64,000 nucleotides of DNA from Paramesorhizobium leguminum (GTDB lineage Bacteria; Pseudomonadota; Alphaproteobacteria; Rhizobiales; Rhizobiaceae). The notes below the pieces were generated by a model that was not told the DNA's origin, searched no databases, and was given only the letters and a program-made list of their open reading frames with translations. How positions within the stretch are numbered: the stretch's first letter is position 1; each line of letters starts with the position of its first letter. The stretch covers positions 1 through 64,000 of the forward strand of contig NZ_QJTF01000021.1 of NCBI RefSeq assembly GCF_003217235.1. The letters are read 5' to 3'. Positions 17,805 through 26,743 of this stretch are shown one piece after another. The position numbers and the translations under genes are program-made.

Positions 17805-17996
17805 ATGAGTGAGATTTCAATGGGCTGGCCCAAAGAGCGCCGCCCGGCTCCGTCGCATATAATCCAGAAAATCCGTACGGAAATGCCCAAGCCGTCGGCA
17901 GATCGAACGCGCATTTCCGATGTATTACGGCTGGCGAAAGGCGGTTATTCCCGCTGCCGGCGCCGGTATCCACCGGCAAAAAGCCCGCAGAAATAG
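17805..17996 (+). CDS. Small basic hypothetical protein
   Basis: A 63-residue, Arg/Lys/Pro-rich protein starting MSEISMGWPKERRPAPSH, with GGGAGGT just upstream of the ATG at 17805. No domain is recognised. The C-terminal end (YSRCRRRYPPAKSPQK) runs up to a dispersed repeat that begins at 18006. It could be a genuine small protein, supported mainly by its ribosome site. Confidence 0.45.
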   Translation: MSEISMGWPKERRPAPSHIIQKIRTEMPKPSADRTRISDVLRLAKGGYSRCRRRYPPAKSPQK

Positions 17997-18005
17997 TGAC
18001 CAGCT

Positions 18006-18075
18006 AGAGCATGATCCCGAAAAGTTGCAGACTTTTCGGATAAGATCATGCGGCTACAACAAAGACTTAGAGCGG
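18006..18075. repeat. Dispersed repeat, direct copy
   Basis: AGAGCATGATCCCGAAAAGT, then TGCAGACTTTTCGGATAAG, then ATCATGCGGCTACAACAAAG. The core GAAAAGTTGCAGACTTTTC is itself palindromic. An almost identical copy lies inverted at 24890-24961 and a degenerate one at 915-965. It is part of the dispersed intergenic repeats of this genome type. Confidence 0.75.
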
Positions 18076-18106
18076 GGCACTCGATTCAACTTAATCGCAT
18101 CCCGCT

Positions 18107-19411
18107 CTAATGGCGCCGCCGCTTCTCTGGACGCGGGGCGGATATCATGCTGGTCTCCTCGCGAGCCTGTCCCTGTGTGATGAGGCGGGCGCTGCGATGG
18201 CCGGTCACATAGATCCATAGCCAGCTCAAGCCAACAGCAATGCGGTTGCGCGTGCCGATGAGAAAAAAGATATGGGCGACGCACCATATCCACCAGGCAA
18301 GCCAGCCGCGCAGCTTGATCCAGCCGAAATCGATAACCGCGGCGCGCTTGCCGATAGTCGCCAAGCTACCGGTGTGCTTGTAGCGGAAAGGCCCTGGCTC
18401 CGGCCTCCCCGCCAGCCGCGCCTTGATGACGGTTGCGACATAGCTGCCCTGCTGCTTGGCGGCGGGAGCGATGCCCGGAACTGGACTGCCATCCGGCGCG
18501 AGGACGGCAGCGGTGTCGCCGATGACGAATATCTCCGGGTGATCAGGAACAGTCAGGTCCGGCTCGACCTCGACCCTGCCCGCGCGGTCAGCCGGTGCGT
18601 TAAGCCATTGCGCGGCAGGGGATGCCTTGACGCCGGCTGCCCACAAGACAGTTGCCGTCGCCAACTTTTCCTTGCCGAAGACCACATAGCCGTCCGCGCA
18701 CTCCGTCACCGGCGCGCCGGTGCGAACCTCGACGCCAAGCCGCTCCAGCGCCTTCTGGGCATAGGCGGAAAGATCCTCGCTAAAGGCGAGCAGGATGCGC
18801 GGGGCCGCCTCGATCAACACCACCTTGGTCAGATGCGGATCAATATTGCGAAACTCCTTGACGAGCGTCACATGGGCTAGTTCGGCGATGGCGCCGGCTA
18901 GCTCCACGCCCGTCGGGCCGCCGCCGATGATCACGAAGGTTAAAAACGCCTGCCGCCGCGCCGGATCGGTTTCGCGCTCGGCGCGTTCGAAAGCCACAAG
19001 CATCCGGCGGCGGATCGTGGTGGCATCCTCGAGATTCTTCAGGCCTGGAGCGAATTTTTCCCATTCGTCGTGGCCGAAATAGGCGTGGGTCGCCCCCGTG
19101 GCGAGAACCAGCGTATCATAGGGTACAAGATGGCCATCGTGTAAAAGCACCTCGCGCTTTTTCGAATCCACGCCTCTTACCGTGGCAAGGAGTGTTTCCA
19201 CCTCCGGACGGTTGCGAAAGAGATGGCGGATCGGCCAGGCGATTTCCGAAGTCGCGAGCATCGCTGTCGCCACCTGATAGAGCAGCGGCTGAAACAGATG
19301 ATGGTTGCGCTGATCGATAATCGTGATGCGAACCGGAGCCCCCGCCAGCGAGCGAACGGTTTCGATACCGCCGAATCCCCCGCCGACCACGACGACATGC
19401 TGCTCAGCCAA
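18107..19411 (-). CDS. ndh: Type II NADH:quinone oxidoreductase (Ndh-like flavoprotein)
   Basis: About 434 residues from a TTG start at 19411 (LAEQHVVVVGGGFGGIET), supported by GCGGGAG upstream. The longest frame would add an unlikely 23 residues. Two dinucleotide-binding folds are visible: FAD (VVVVGGGFGGIE) and NADH (TFVIIGGGPTGVELAGAIAE). A late FAD motif, VFVIGDTAAV-like (IFVIGDTAAVL), is followed by the C-terminal membrane-anchoring region (IDFGWIKLRGWLAWWIWCVA). This matches non-proton-pumping NADH dehydrogenases that feed electrons into quinone at the inner membrane. Confidence 0.88.
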   Translation of the reverse strand: MAEQHVVVVGGGFGGIETVRSLAGAPVRITIIDQRNHHLFQPLLYQVATAMLATSEIAWPIRHLFRNRPEVETLLATVRGVDSKKREVLLHDGHLVPYDTLVLATGATHAYFGHDEWEKFAPGLKNLEDATTIRRRMLVAFERAERETDPARRQAFLTFVIIGGGPTGVELAGAIAELAHVTLVKEFRNIDPHLTKVVLIEAAPRILLAFSEDLSAYAQKALERLGVEVRTGAPVTECADGYVVFGKEKLATATVLWAAGVKASPAAQWLNAPADRAGRVEVEPDLTVPDHPEIFVIGDTAAVLAPDGSPVPGIAPAAKQQGSYVATVIKARLAGRPEPGPFRYKHTGSLATIGKRAAVIDFGWIKLRGWLAWWIWCVAHIFFLIGTRNRIAVGLSWLWIYVTGHRSARLITQGQAREETSMISAPRPEKRRRH

Positions 19412-19704
19412 GGAATACTCCCGCTTTTTGCCCGTTACTTTCAATAAATACCAATGTAGATTAATAAAATCACGGATCAATGAAAGATAATTATTTCGGT
19501 CAGCGTGGCGGAAAGGTTGAGAACCTTGACTCCGTCGAGGATTTTTACGCTTACGTCAATGTCACTCTTGCGTGAGAGCGTGAACTGGCCGTAGATAAGG
19601 ATGGAGGAAGAGAACCGACCGCGATATCCCGTTTGAGGCCAAGGCCGAGGAATGGGTGAACCGCGAGACGGTCGACGCACTTAACAGAATCAAGGGAGGC
19701 AGAT

Positions 19705-21462
19705 TTGGCACAGGAAGAGACATCCGCGGACATGTCCGCGTCGAAGACCGTCGCAGTGCAGGCAAGCGAGACGGCGGAACAGACGCCTTCCATTGCCGCC
19801 GAGCGCATCTGGCTCAAATCCTACGCCCCCGGCGTGGAGCCACAGATTGTTACGCCCGCCTATTCCTCCATCGGCGATCTCATCGTCTCGTCCTGCCGCA
19901 AATTCGCGGACCGGCCTTCCTTCACCAGCATGGGCAAATCGCTGACCTATGCGGAACTGGAGAAGCATTCGGCATCGCTCGCCGCCTTCCTGCAATCGAG
20001 CGGGCTTGCCAAGGGCGACCGCGTGGCGCTGATGATGCCGAACGTATTGCAATATCCGGTCGCCATTGCCGCCGTGCTGCGGGCGGGGCTGGTCGTGGTC
20101 AACGTCAACCCGCTCTATACGCCGCGCGAGCTTGAGCACCAGTTGAACGATGCCGGCGCCAAGGCGATCATCATCCTGGAAAATTTCGCCACAACGCTGG
20201 AGAAGGTGCTGCCCAAAACGCAGGTCAAGCATGTCATCGTTGCCGCCATGGGCGACATGCTGGGCCTCAAGGGGCATCTGGTCAATCTGGTCGTGCGCAA
20301 GGTCAAGAAGATGGTCCCAGTCTGGAGCCTGCCGGGCCATGTGCCGTTCAAGGCAGCGCTGGCACAAGGCGCGGCAAAGGGCTTTTCACCGGTCGATGTG
20401 GCGCCGTCCGATGTCGCCTTCCTGCAATATACGGGCGGTACGACGGGCATTTCCAAGGGCGCGACACTGCTTCACAGCAACATCCTCGCCAATGTCGAGC
20501 AGATGCGCGTGTGGATCGATGTCGCCTATCGGCTCAAGGGCAAGCCGAAGGAGACGAACTTCATCTGCGCGCTGCCGCTCTACCATATCTTCGCGCTCAC
20601 CGTGAACGCGATGATGGGCATCCAACAGGGCGCGCGCAACGTGCTGATCCCCAATCCCCGCGATATTCCGGCTTTCGTAAAGGAATTGCAGAAATATCCG
20701 GCCCATATCTTCCCCGGCCTCAACACGCTGTTCAACGCGCTCCTCAACAATGAGGATTTCCGCAAGCTCGATTTCAAGCCGATGATCCTGACACTTGGCG
20801 GCGGCATGGCCGTGCAGCGTCCCGTCGCGGACCGCTGGCGGGAATTGACCGGTTGCCACATTACCGAAGGGTACGGCCTTTCCGAGACGGCGCCGGTGGC
20901 GACCGCCAATAGCCTCGACGCGACCGAATATACCGGCACCATCGGCCTGCCGCTCCCCTCGACCGATCTGGCGATCCGCGACGAGGAAGGCCATGACCTT
21001 CCGCTGGGCGAAGTGGGCGAGATCTGCATTCGCGGCCCGCAGGTGATGCGCGGCTACTGGAACAGGGCGGACGAGACGCAATCGGCCTTTTACGGCGACG
21101 GCTTCTTCCGCACCGGCGACATGGGCTTCATGGACGAGCGCGGGCTGACCAAGATCGTCGACCGCAAGAAGGATATGATCCTCGTTTCCGGCTTCAACGT
21201 CTATCCCAACGAGATCGAGGAAGTGGCGGCAGGTCACCCCGGCATCGTCGAGGCGGCGGCTGTCGGCATACCCAACGAGCATTCCGGCGAGGTGGTGAAG
21301 CTATTCGTCGTGCGCCGCGATCCGAACCTGACCGAAGAAGAGGTCAAAGCCTTCTGCGCCGAGCGGCTGACCAACTACAAGCGCCCGCGCATGGTGGAAT
21401 TTCGCACTGAACTGCCGAAGACGAATGTGGGGAAGATTTTGCGGCGGGAGCTGCGGGGGTAG
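19705..21462 (+). CDS. fadD: Long-chain fatty-acid--CoA ligase
   Basis: A 585-residue adenylate-forming enzyme with a TTG start, GGGAGG upstream. The ATP/AMP signature is YTGGTTGISKGATL (about residue 235). Further motifs are GYGLSETAPV, the acyl-activating FRTGDMGFMDERG stretch and the C-terminal catalytic lysine region (KRPRMVEFRTELPKTNVGKIL). These match FadD, which activates fatty acids to acyl-CoA for beta-oxidation or lipid synthesis. The upstream 290 bases contain no gene and presumably its promoter. Downstream is a large inverted repeat. Confidence 0.92.
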   Translation: MAQEETSADMSASKTVAVQASETAEQTPSIAAERIWLKSYAPGVEPQIVTPAYSSIGDLIVSSCRKFADRPSFTSMGKSLTYAELEKHSASLAAFLQSSGLAKGDRVALMMPNVLQYPVAIAAVLRAGLVVVNVNPLYTPRELEHQLNDAGAKAIIILENFATTLEKVLPKTQVKHVIVAAMGDMLGLKGHLVNLVVRKVKKMVPVWSLPGHVPFKAALAQGAAKGFSPVDVAPSDVAFLQYTGGTTGISKGATLLHSNILANVEQMRVWIDVAYRLKGKPKETNFICALPLYHIFALTVNAMMGIQQGARNVLIPNPRDIPAFVKELQKYPAHIFPGLNTLFNALLNNEDFRKLDFKPMILTLGGGMAVQRPVADRWRELTGCHITEGYGLSETAPVATANSLDATEYTGTIGLPLPSTDLAIRDEEGHDLPLGEVGEICIRGPQVMRGYWNRADETQSAFYGDGFFRTGDMGFMDERGLTKIVDRKKDMILVSGFNVYPNEIEEVAAGHPGIVEAAAVGIPNEHSGEVVKLFVVRRDPNLTEEEVKAFCAERLTNYKRPRMVEFRTELPKTNVGKILRRELRG

Positions 21463-21481
21463 ATTCTTTGTTTTGCAGCCT

Positions 21482-21657
21482 CGCGGAGCCACCCCCCTCT
21501 GCCCTGCCGGGCATCTCCCCCTCAAGGGGGGAGATTGGCTGAGAGTTCCTCTTTCGCCAATCGCCAACGTTGCAGGATTGGGTGCCATCATCGATGAAGG
21601 CCAATCTCCCCCCTTGAGGGGGAGATGCCCGGCAGGGCAGAGGGGGGTGACTCCGCG
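21482..21657. repeat. Near-perfect 58-bp inverted repeat around a 60-base centre
   Basis: The left arm (21482-21539) includes CCACCCCCCTCTGCCCTGCC and GGGCATCTCCCCCTCAAGGG. The right arm (21600-21657) is its reverse complement with about two differences. It can form a very long stem behind fadD and may act as terminator or as a mobile miniature repeat. Similar CTGCCCTGCCGGGCATCTCC elements are common in Rhizobiales (recalled). The right arm also encodes the C-terminus of the small convergent gene. Confidence 0.8.
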
Positions 21658-21890
21658 TGCCCCTCATGGCTCACGCTATAGAGACGAACTTTATCGTCCT
21701 GGTAAATCAAATAAACCAATTCACCATGCGTTTTTGGATTTATAAGCTCGCGATCCGTTTTCAAGCGAGCGATTAATCCAACCAGTCCCAGAATGAAAGC
21801 GGGCGGGATAATCAGCCATAGCGCCTTCAGCCAGTCCGGCAGTGATTGGTATGTATCGAAGAAATCCTGCCAGAAATTATAAGATTCCAT
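21588..21890 (-). CDS. Small membrane protein whose C-terminus is repeat-encoded
   Basis: A 100-residue protein starting MESYNFWQDFFDTYQSLPDW with one membrane helix (LKALWLIIPPAFILGLVGLI) and a soluble tail (GELVYLIYQDDKVRLYSVSH). The last about 20 residues (SPPSALPGISPSRGEIGLHR) come from the right arm of the inverted repeat, so the original C-terminus was probably replaced when the repeat inserted. Function unknown. No strong ribosome site was found. Confidence 0.5.
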   Translation of the reverse strand: MESYNFWQDFFDTYQSLPDWLKALWLIIPPAFILGLVGLIARLKTDRELINPKTHGELVYLIYQDDKVRLYSVSHEGHAESPPSALPGISPSRGEIGLHR

Positions 21891-21988
21891 ATCCCAACGG
21901 ACCGCGTTCCTCTTGTCGGATAGATATCCTATTCTGGGATAATCCGAAAGTGAAATTAGTCGTTGTGCTCCGGTTTTGGCAGGGGCAC

Positions 21989-22240
21989 ATGACGAATTCC
22001 TTTCATTCTGAATCCTATGCCATCTTGCTCACGGTGTTAATTGAGGCGCGCCGTGACAAAGGACTTACACAGCAAATTGTCGCGGAGAGGTTACGGAAGC
22101 CTCAGTCGTATGTTGCAAAGATTGAGGGCGGTGAACGGCGTCTAGATATGGTGGAGTTCATAGCGCTTTCCCAGGCATTGGAAATCAAACCCGATGCGCT
22201 TTTTGCACGTATTTTGGAAGCCATTGAACATCTCGACTGA
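21989..22240 (+). CDS. XRE-family helix-turn-helix protein
   Basis: An 83-residue DNA-binding protein. The HTH is readable as GLTQQIVAERLRKPQSYVAK followed by IEGGERRLDMVEFIALSQAL, the standard Cro/cI-type five-helix domain. The start at 21989 (MTNSFHSESYAIL) follows a GGCAGGGG stretch. There is no adjacent toxin gene of its own; the MazEF pair begins 120 bases further right, so it could be a free-standing regulator. Confidence 0.8.
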   Translation: MTNSFHSESYAILLTVLIEARRDKGLTQQIVAERLRKPQSYVAKIEGGERRLDMVEFIALSQALEIKPDALFARILEAIEHLD

Positions 22241-22362
22241 GTGAGGGGCTTCCTTGATGCGCCTTCGGACGCATCGATAGATTGCAGATCGAGAACTTTG
22301 GGATACACCTTGTCTCGCGCGAAAAATGTGCTATTTATGTAGCACAAATTAGAGGCACTCAG

Positions 22363-22626
22363 ATGACTAACACAGCGAAGATTCGTCGTCAGGGCGGCGC
22401 AACCGTTTTTAGCATTCCTCCCGCACTTTTGAAAATGCTCGGCGCTGAAGTCGGCACGGAGTTGACCTTGGTTGTCGATAATGGGTCTCTTGTGGCGACG
22501 CCGAAGCAGGCGAGGAAAAGATATACACTGGCGGAGCTGCTCGAAGGAGCAGATGAAATGGCTGATTTGAACAAGCAGGCCGCCGCTTGGAATGCTGGCT
22601 CGCCTGTCGGTAACGAAGTGTTCTGA
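22363..22626 (+). CDS. mazE: AbrB/MazE-type antitoxin
   Basis: An 87-residue protein starting MTNTAKIRRQGGATVFSIPP. The N-terminal half is the swapped-hairpin AbrB/MazE DNA-binding fold (IPPALLKMLGAEVGTELTLV). The acidic C-terminal tail (LAELLEGADEMADLN) is where such antitoxins grip the toxin. Its TGA overlaps the toxin ATG by one base (TGATG), the classic coupling of toxin-antitoxin pairs. Confidence 0.85.
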   Translation: MTNTAKIRRQGGATVFSIPPALLKMLGAEVGTELTLVVDNGSLVATPKQARKRYTLAELLEGADEMADLNKQAAAWNAGSPVGNEVF

Positions 22627-22985
22627 TGGTCCGGAGCAACGTTCCGAAGCGTGGCGACGTCTTTCTGGTCGATCTAAATCCCGTCGTTGGAAACGAAATG
22701 AGGGATGATCATCGATGTGTTGTGATCACCCCTCGCGAAATTAATCTTGTCGGAATGTGCCTCACCGTGCCGATTACGACGGGGGGCGGGTTCACGCGCA
22801 AAGCCGGGCTTGCCGTCAACATCTCAGGTCATAAAACGACCGGGGTCGCTTTGTGCAATCAGGTGAGAGCGCTCGATCTTATGGAACGGGTGAAACGCAA
22901 GACGGCCAAGCTTGTCGATACGCTAGACACCTCCACAACTGACGAAATTGTCGCCAGAGTGGTCAGCATGATCGACCCCGCTTAA
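22626..22985 (+). CDS. mazF: MazF/PemK-type mRNA interferase toxin
   Basis: A 119-residue toxin of the PemK/MazF/ChpB family. The early motif RGDVFLVDLNPVVGNEM (the family's 'RGDIWxVDLxPxxGxE') is followed by RCVVITPREIN and a C-terminal ALCNQVRALDLMERVKRK. MazF enzymes cut single-stranded mRNA at short sequence-specific sites, and the upstream MazE neutralises it and represses the operon. All expected core residues appear present, so the toxin is probably active. Confidence 0.88.
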   Translation: MVRSNVPKRGDVFLVDLNPVVGNEMRDDHRCVVITPREINLVGMCLTVPITTGGGFTRKAGLAVNISGHKTTGVALCNQVRALDLMERVKRKTAKLVDTLDTSTTDEIVARVVSMIDPA

Positions 22986-23035
22986 CCTGCCTTCAGAATT
23001 CGCCGGAAGCACCGCTTCTGCAAAGCCATGGGCCT

Positions 23036-23761
23036 CTAACCTGCCGCAAACAACCCCGGCAAATCCGCCACCGAATCCAGCACCACATCCGCATGCGGCT
23101 CCAGCGCGTCGCGCGGGCTGTTTCCCGATAATACGCCGACGGCGAGGCCGGCGCCTGCCGCGTGGGCCGTCTCCAGATCATGCAGATTGTCGCCCACCAT
23201 GGCGATTTGGCGGGGTTCCAGCCCTAGCTTCTCAGCAAAAAACAAGAGCGGATCTGGATGCGGTTTGGGGCGCGGGACCGTGTCGTAGCCGATGAAGCTA
23301 TGAAACAGCGCGGTCAGCCCCAGCGCTTCCGCCGTCGCCCGTGCGCCGGCTTCGGAATCGTTGGTGGCGATGCCGAGGGAATAGCCCTGGTCGCGCAAGG
23401 CTTCCAGCGTCTCGCGCAATCCATCGACCGCCACTGCGGCCCGCGCGCCTTCATGGACGCAGTAGTCGTTATATTCGCGGATCAGCGCCGCCCTGTCGTC
23501 GCGGCTCACATCCGGATGCCAGAGATCGACGATATCCTCGACCGTGCCCGCCGCGATTACCGAATTGGCGCGGAAATGCCGTGCGGCCCAATCGTAGCCG
23601 CCCTTGTCGAGAAGAGCGCGGGCCTTCGCCTCGTCGCCACCAGAAGAACGGCGCGCGAGTTCCTTCGATATGCCGAACCATGTGCGGTCGAAATCGACGA
23701 GCGTGCCGTCCTTGTCGAAGAGAATGGCCTTGATAGCGCCAAGAGACCTTAGCGCCATCAT
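23036..23761 (-). CDS. HAD-superfamily phosphatase (phosphoglycolate phosphatase-like)
   Basis: A 241-residue HAD hydrolase. Motif I is ILFDKDGTLVDFDRTW (nucleophile Asp in DKDGT), motif II lies in GIATNDSEAG, motif III around PKPHPDPLLFFAEKLG and motif IV is MVGDNLHDLETA. An alpha-helical cap lies between motifs I and II, so it is a subclass I enzyme acting on small phosphorylated metabolites. Substrate unknown. The stop of the next upstream gene overlaps its ATG (ATGA at 23758-23761), so the two are coupled. Confidence 0.82.
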   Translation of the reverse strand: MMALRSLGAIKAILFDKDGTLVDFDRTWFGISKELARRSSGGDEAKARALLDKGGYDWAARHFRANSVIAAGTVEDIVDLWHPDVSRDDRAALIREYNDYCVHEGARAAVAVDGLRETLEALRDQGYSLGIATNDSEAGARATAEALGLTALFHSFIGYDTVPRPKPHPDPLLFFAEKLGLEPRQIAMVGDNLHDLETAHAAGAGLAVGVLSGNSPRDALEPHADVVLDSVADLPGLFAAG

Positions 23762-24819
23762 GCCTCCAGCGTGCCGGGGCGTTTGGCGACAGCCGAGGGT
23801 CGCGACCCCAAAAGTTTCAACAGATCGTCGCCGCGCCTGACATAGCGCAGGCTGCGCCGGGTCAGGATGTGGCCCGCTTGGGGTGCGGTCAGGGTGATAT
23901 CGCCGGAGGGGTCTCCCGGACGCGTCACGACCGTGACGAGGCTATCGCCCTCCCCCACCTCGTCGCCCGGAGCGACATGATAAAGCACCATGCCGCCGGT
24001 CGGCGCGCGCACCATCTCGACATTCTCAAGCGGCGTCACCGGGCCGTCGAAGACAGCCGAAAGCACCTCGCCATCGTCTTTCACCACGCCGCGATGGACG
24101 AGGAAGCGGTAAAGGCCTTGCGCATCCGCTTGCCCCGTATCGAAACCGACATCGGTTTGCCCGCGAAACTCCACCGTGGTGACGGCGCGGCGCTTCATGT
24201 CGCGCTTTTCGCGCGGCAATTGCAGCACGGGATGGGCGCACGCTTCCTCGAAGGCGGCGTCGGCGGTGGAATCCCAGGCGAGGATCGCTTTCGAGCCCAG
24301 CGCGGCGGCGAGATCATGCATATCGGGGAGGAAATCCTTGTGGACGTAAAGATAGTTCTCGCTCTGGTCGTCGCAGTGCAGGTCGAGCACGATTTCATGC
24401 GGAAGCGCGAGGCGCAGCAGCGCAGCCTTCAGCCGTTGCGCGAGTGATATCGGCGCGTCGGTTGCGGGCAAATCCGATGTATCGAAATCCGGCAGAAGCG
24501 GAAAAGCGCGGTTGAAGTTGACCTGGCTGAAGGATTCGAAACGGCCCAGATGCTGATAGGCCTGCCACTGGTTCGAACCGATGGGGTTGGCCTGCGGGAC
24601 AATGGTGATATCGCCGGCGATGCGGCCTTCGCCTTCCGCTTTTTGCAAGAGTGGCACGAGGAAATGCAACGCCGCCTGTCCGGGAAGCTCCGCGCCGTGC
24701 AGCGCCGCTTGCAGATAGGCCGTGGGCGCATTTGCATCGCTGCCTTCGAAACGCAGGACGCGCAATTCGATTGTATTTCCCGGCACATCGCCGGGAAGAG
24801 TGATTATTTCAGTTTTCAT
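23758..24819 (-). CDS. Succinylglutamate desuccinylase / aspartoacylase family protein
   Basis: About 353 residues from ATG at 24819 (MKTEIITLPGDVPGNTIELR), with GAAGAAATAAGA upstream; a longer start adds 17 doubtful residues. It is a zinc carboxypeptidase-like fold: LQAALHGAELPGQAALHFL gives the first HxxE zinc site, and VLDLHCDDQSENYLYVH gives the later His ligand. The family cleaves N-acyl amino acids. The C-terminal beta domain (LYHVAPGDEVGEGDSLVTVV) resembles the barrel seen in AstE/AspA relatives. Exact substrate unknown. Confidence 0.82.
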   Translation of the reverse strand: MKTEIITLPGDVPGNTIELRVLRFEGSDANAPTAYLQAALHGAELPGQAALHFLVPLLQKAEGEGRIAGDITIVPQANPIGSNQWQAYQHLGRFESFSQVNFNRAFPLLPDFDTSDLPATDAPISLAQRLKAALLRLALPHEIVLDLHCDDQSENYLYVHKDFLPDMHDLAAALGSKAILAWDSTADAAFEEACAHPVLQLPREKRDMKRRAVTTVEFRGQTDVGFDTGQADAQGLYRFLVHRGVVKDDGEVLSAVFDGPVTPLENVEMVRAPTGGMVLYHVAPGDEVGEGDSLVTVVTRPGDPSGDITLTAPQAGHILTRRSLRYVRRGDDLLKLLGSRPSAVAKRPGTLEA

Positions 24820-24889
24820 TCTTATTTCTTCGAATTCGCATTCCAGACCAGCCTTTAGAGCTGTATGCAATTAAGCGGAATCAGGCATC

Positions 24890-24961
24890 CCGCTCTAAAT
24901 CTTTGTTTTAGCCGCATGATCTAATCCGAAAAGTCTGCAACTTTTCGGGATCATGCTCTAG
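24890..24961. repeat. Dispersed repeat, inverted copy
   Basis: This is the reverse complement of the repeat at 18006-18075, almost base for base: CCGCATGATCTAATCCGAA, then AAGTCTGCAACTTTTCGGG, then ATCATGCTCTAG. It lies between the pgi stop and the desuccinylase gene. Its central palindrome could fold into a hairpin after pgi. Confidence 0.75.
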
Positions 24962-24966
24962 CCAGC

Positions 24967-26622
24967 TTATCCGATTGCCTGGCGTCGCTCCAGCAAATGC
25001 GCGACAAGTCCTTGCGTGGAGGCGTCGCGGCCTTCGGCGGATTTTTCGCCCTCGACGACGGGCAAAAGCTCCGTCGCCAGTTCCTTGCCCAGTTCCACGC
25101 CCCATTGGTCGAAGGCATTGATGCCGAAAAGCTGCGCCTCGACGAAGACGCGGTGCTCATAAAGCGCCACGAGCCGGCCGAGCGCATAGGGGTCAAGCAG
25201 ATCGTCGATGATGGTGATCGACGGCCGATTGCCGGAGAAGACGCGGTGCGGCGCGATGCGGTCGGCCTCCGTCTCATCCATTCCCTTGGCGATCAGTTGC
25301 GCCTTAGCTTCAGCCAGCGTGCGGCCTTTCATCAGCGCCTCAGACTGCGCCAGGCAATTGGCGAGCAGCATCTCATGCTGGTTGACGAGGTGCGGCTCGT
25401 GGCCCTTCACCGCCGCGATGAACTCCACCGGGATAACGTCGGTTCCCTGATGCAGAAGCTGGAAAAAAGCGTGCTGGCCATTGGTGCCCGGCTCGCCCCA
25501 CACCACCGGCCCGGTTGGGCCTGACACGGGCTTGCCATCGAGCGTGACGCTCTTGCCGTTCGATTCCATGTCGAGCTGCTGGAGATAGGCGGGAAGCCGG
25601 GCAAGGCGCTGCTCATAGGGGATGACGGCATGGCTGCCATAGTCGCAAATGGCGCGGTGCCAATAGCCGATGAGGCCCAGCGTCACGGCCAAGTTCTGTT
25701 CCACAGGCGCATCGCGGAAATGCACATCCATCGCATGGGCGCCTTCGAGGAAGCGGCGGAAATTCTCCGGCCCGACGGCGATCATCAGCGGCAGGCCGAT
25801 GGCTGACCATATGGAATAGCGCCCGCCGACCCAATCCCAGAAACCGAACACCCGGTCCGGCGCGATGCCGAAGGCGGCGACCTTTTCGAGCGCGGTGGAA
25901 ACGGCGGCGAAATGCGCCCCCACCGCCGCCTCGCCCAGCGCCTCGGCCACCCATCTGCGCGCGGTCTGCGCATTGGTCATGGTCTCGATGGTGGTGAAGG
26001 TCTTGGACGCGACGATGACAAGCGTCGTCGCCGGATCGAGGGGCTTCAGCGTATCAGCGATATGGGCGCCGTCGATATTGGAGACGAAATGGGTGCGCGG
26101 GCCGTCATGATATGGCGAGAGCGCCAGCGTCGCCATGACGGGACCGAGATCGGAGCCGCCGATGCCGATATTGACGATGTCGGCGATCGGCTTGCCCGTC
26201 GCCCCCTTGATCGAGCCATCGCGCAGCCCACCCGAGAATGCGGCCATGCGGTCCAGAACCTCGCGGACGGCGGGCAGGACATTCTCGCCATCGACCAGGA
26301 TTTCCTTCGATGTGCTATCGCGCAGCGCGACATGCAGCACCGCGCGGTTTTCCGAATTGTTGATCGGCTTGCCAGCGAACATGGCGGCACGGCGGCCTTC
26401 CACATCGGCGGCCAGGCTCAAGTTTTTCAAAAGGCGCATCGTCTCGTCATTGACGAGGCATTTCGACCAGTCGAGCAGCAGATCGTCGAGCGAGAGGGAA
26501 AAGCGTGAGAAACGGGCGGGGTCAGAGACGAAGGCGGCGCGCATGTCCTTCGGCGCGCCATCCAGCCAATGGCTTTTCAATGCGGCGACGGCCTTGGCGA
26601 CTTCAATCTCGTTCCTGCTCAT
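24967..26622 (-). CDS. pgi: Glucose-6-phosphate isomerase
   Basis: A 551-residue PGI. Family signatures are clear: [19 protein letters not shown] (phosphate-binding), the [19 protein letters not shown] stretch, [16 protein letters not shown], and the C-terminal active-site segment with [14 protein letters not shown]. It interconverts glucose-6-phosphate and fructose-6-phosphate. It is monocistronic, with about 120 bases before the IlvD-like gene. Length is typical of proteobacterial PGI. Confidence 0.95.
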   Translation of the reverse strand: MSRNEIEVAKAVAALKSHWLDGAPKDMRAAFVSDPARFSRFSLSLDDLLLDWSKCLVNDETMRLLKNLSLAADVEGRRAAMFAGKPINNSENRAVLHVALRDSTSKEILVDGENVLPAVREVLDRMAAFSGGLRDGSIKGATGKPIADIVNIGIGGSDLGPVMATLALSPYHDGPRTHFVSNIDGAHIADTLKPLDPATTLVIVASKTFTTIETMTNAQTARRWVAEALGEAAVGAHFAAVSTALEKVAAFGIAPDRVFGFWDWVGGRYSIWSAIGLPLMIAVGPENFRRFLEGAHAMDVHFRDAPVEQNLAVTLGLIGYWHRAICDYGSHAVIPYEQRLARLPAYLQQLDMESNGKSVTLDGKPVSGPTGPVVWGEPGTNGQHAFFQLLHQGTDVIPVEFIAAVKGHEPHLVNQHEMLLANCLAQSEALMKGRTLAEAKAQLIAKGMDETEADRIAPHRVFSGNRPSITIIDDLLDPYALGRLVALYEHRVFVEAQLFGINAFDQWGVELGKELATELLPVVEGEKSAEGRDASTQGLVAHLLERRQAIG

Positions 26623-26743
26623 GACGCATACTCCCGAATCGAAAAGGGTTTTGCGAGACTAGAGCGGGAAGACGAAAAGTGTAAGGCGGGAGCAAGGAAA
26701 TCTCCCCGCCCCCGCCTTGCATTAGCGATCAATCGATACGCGA

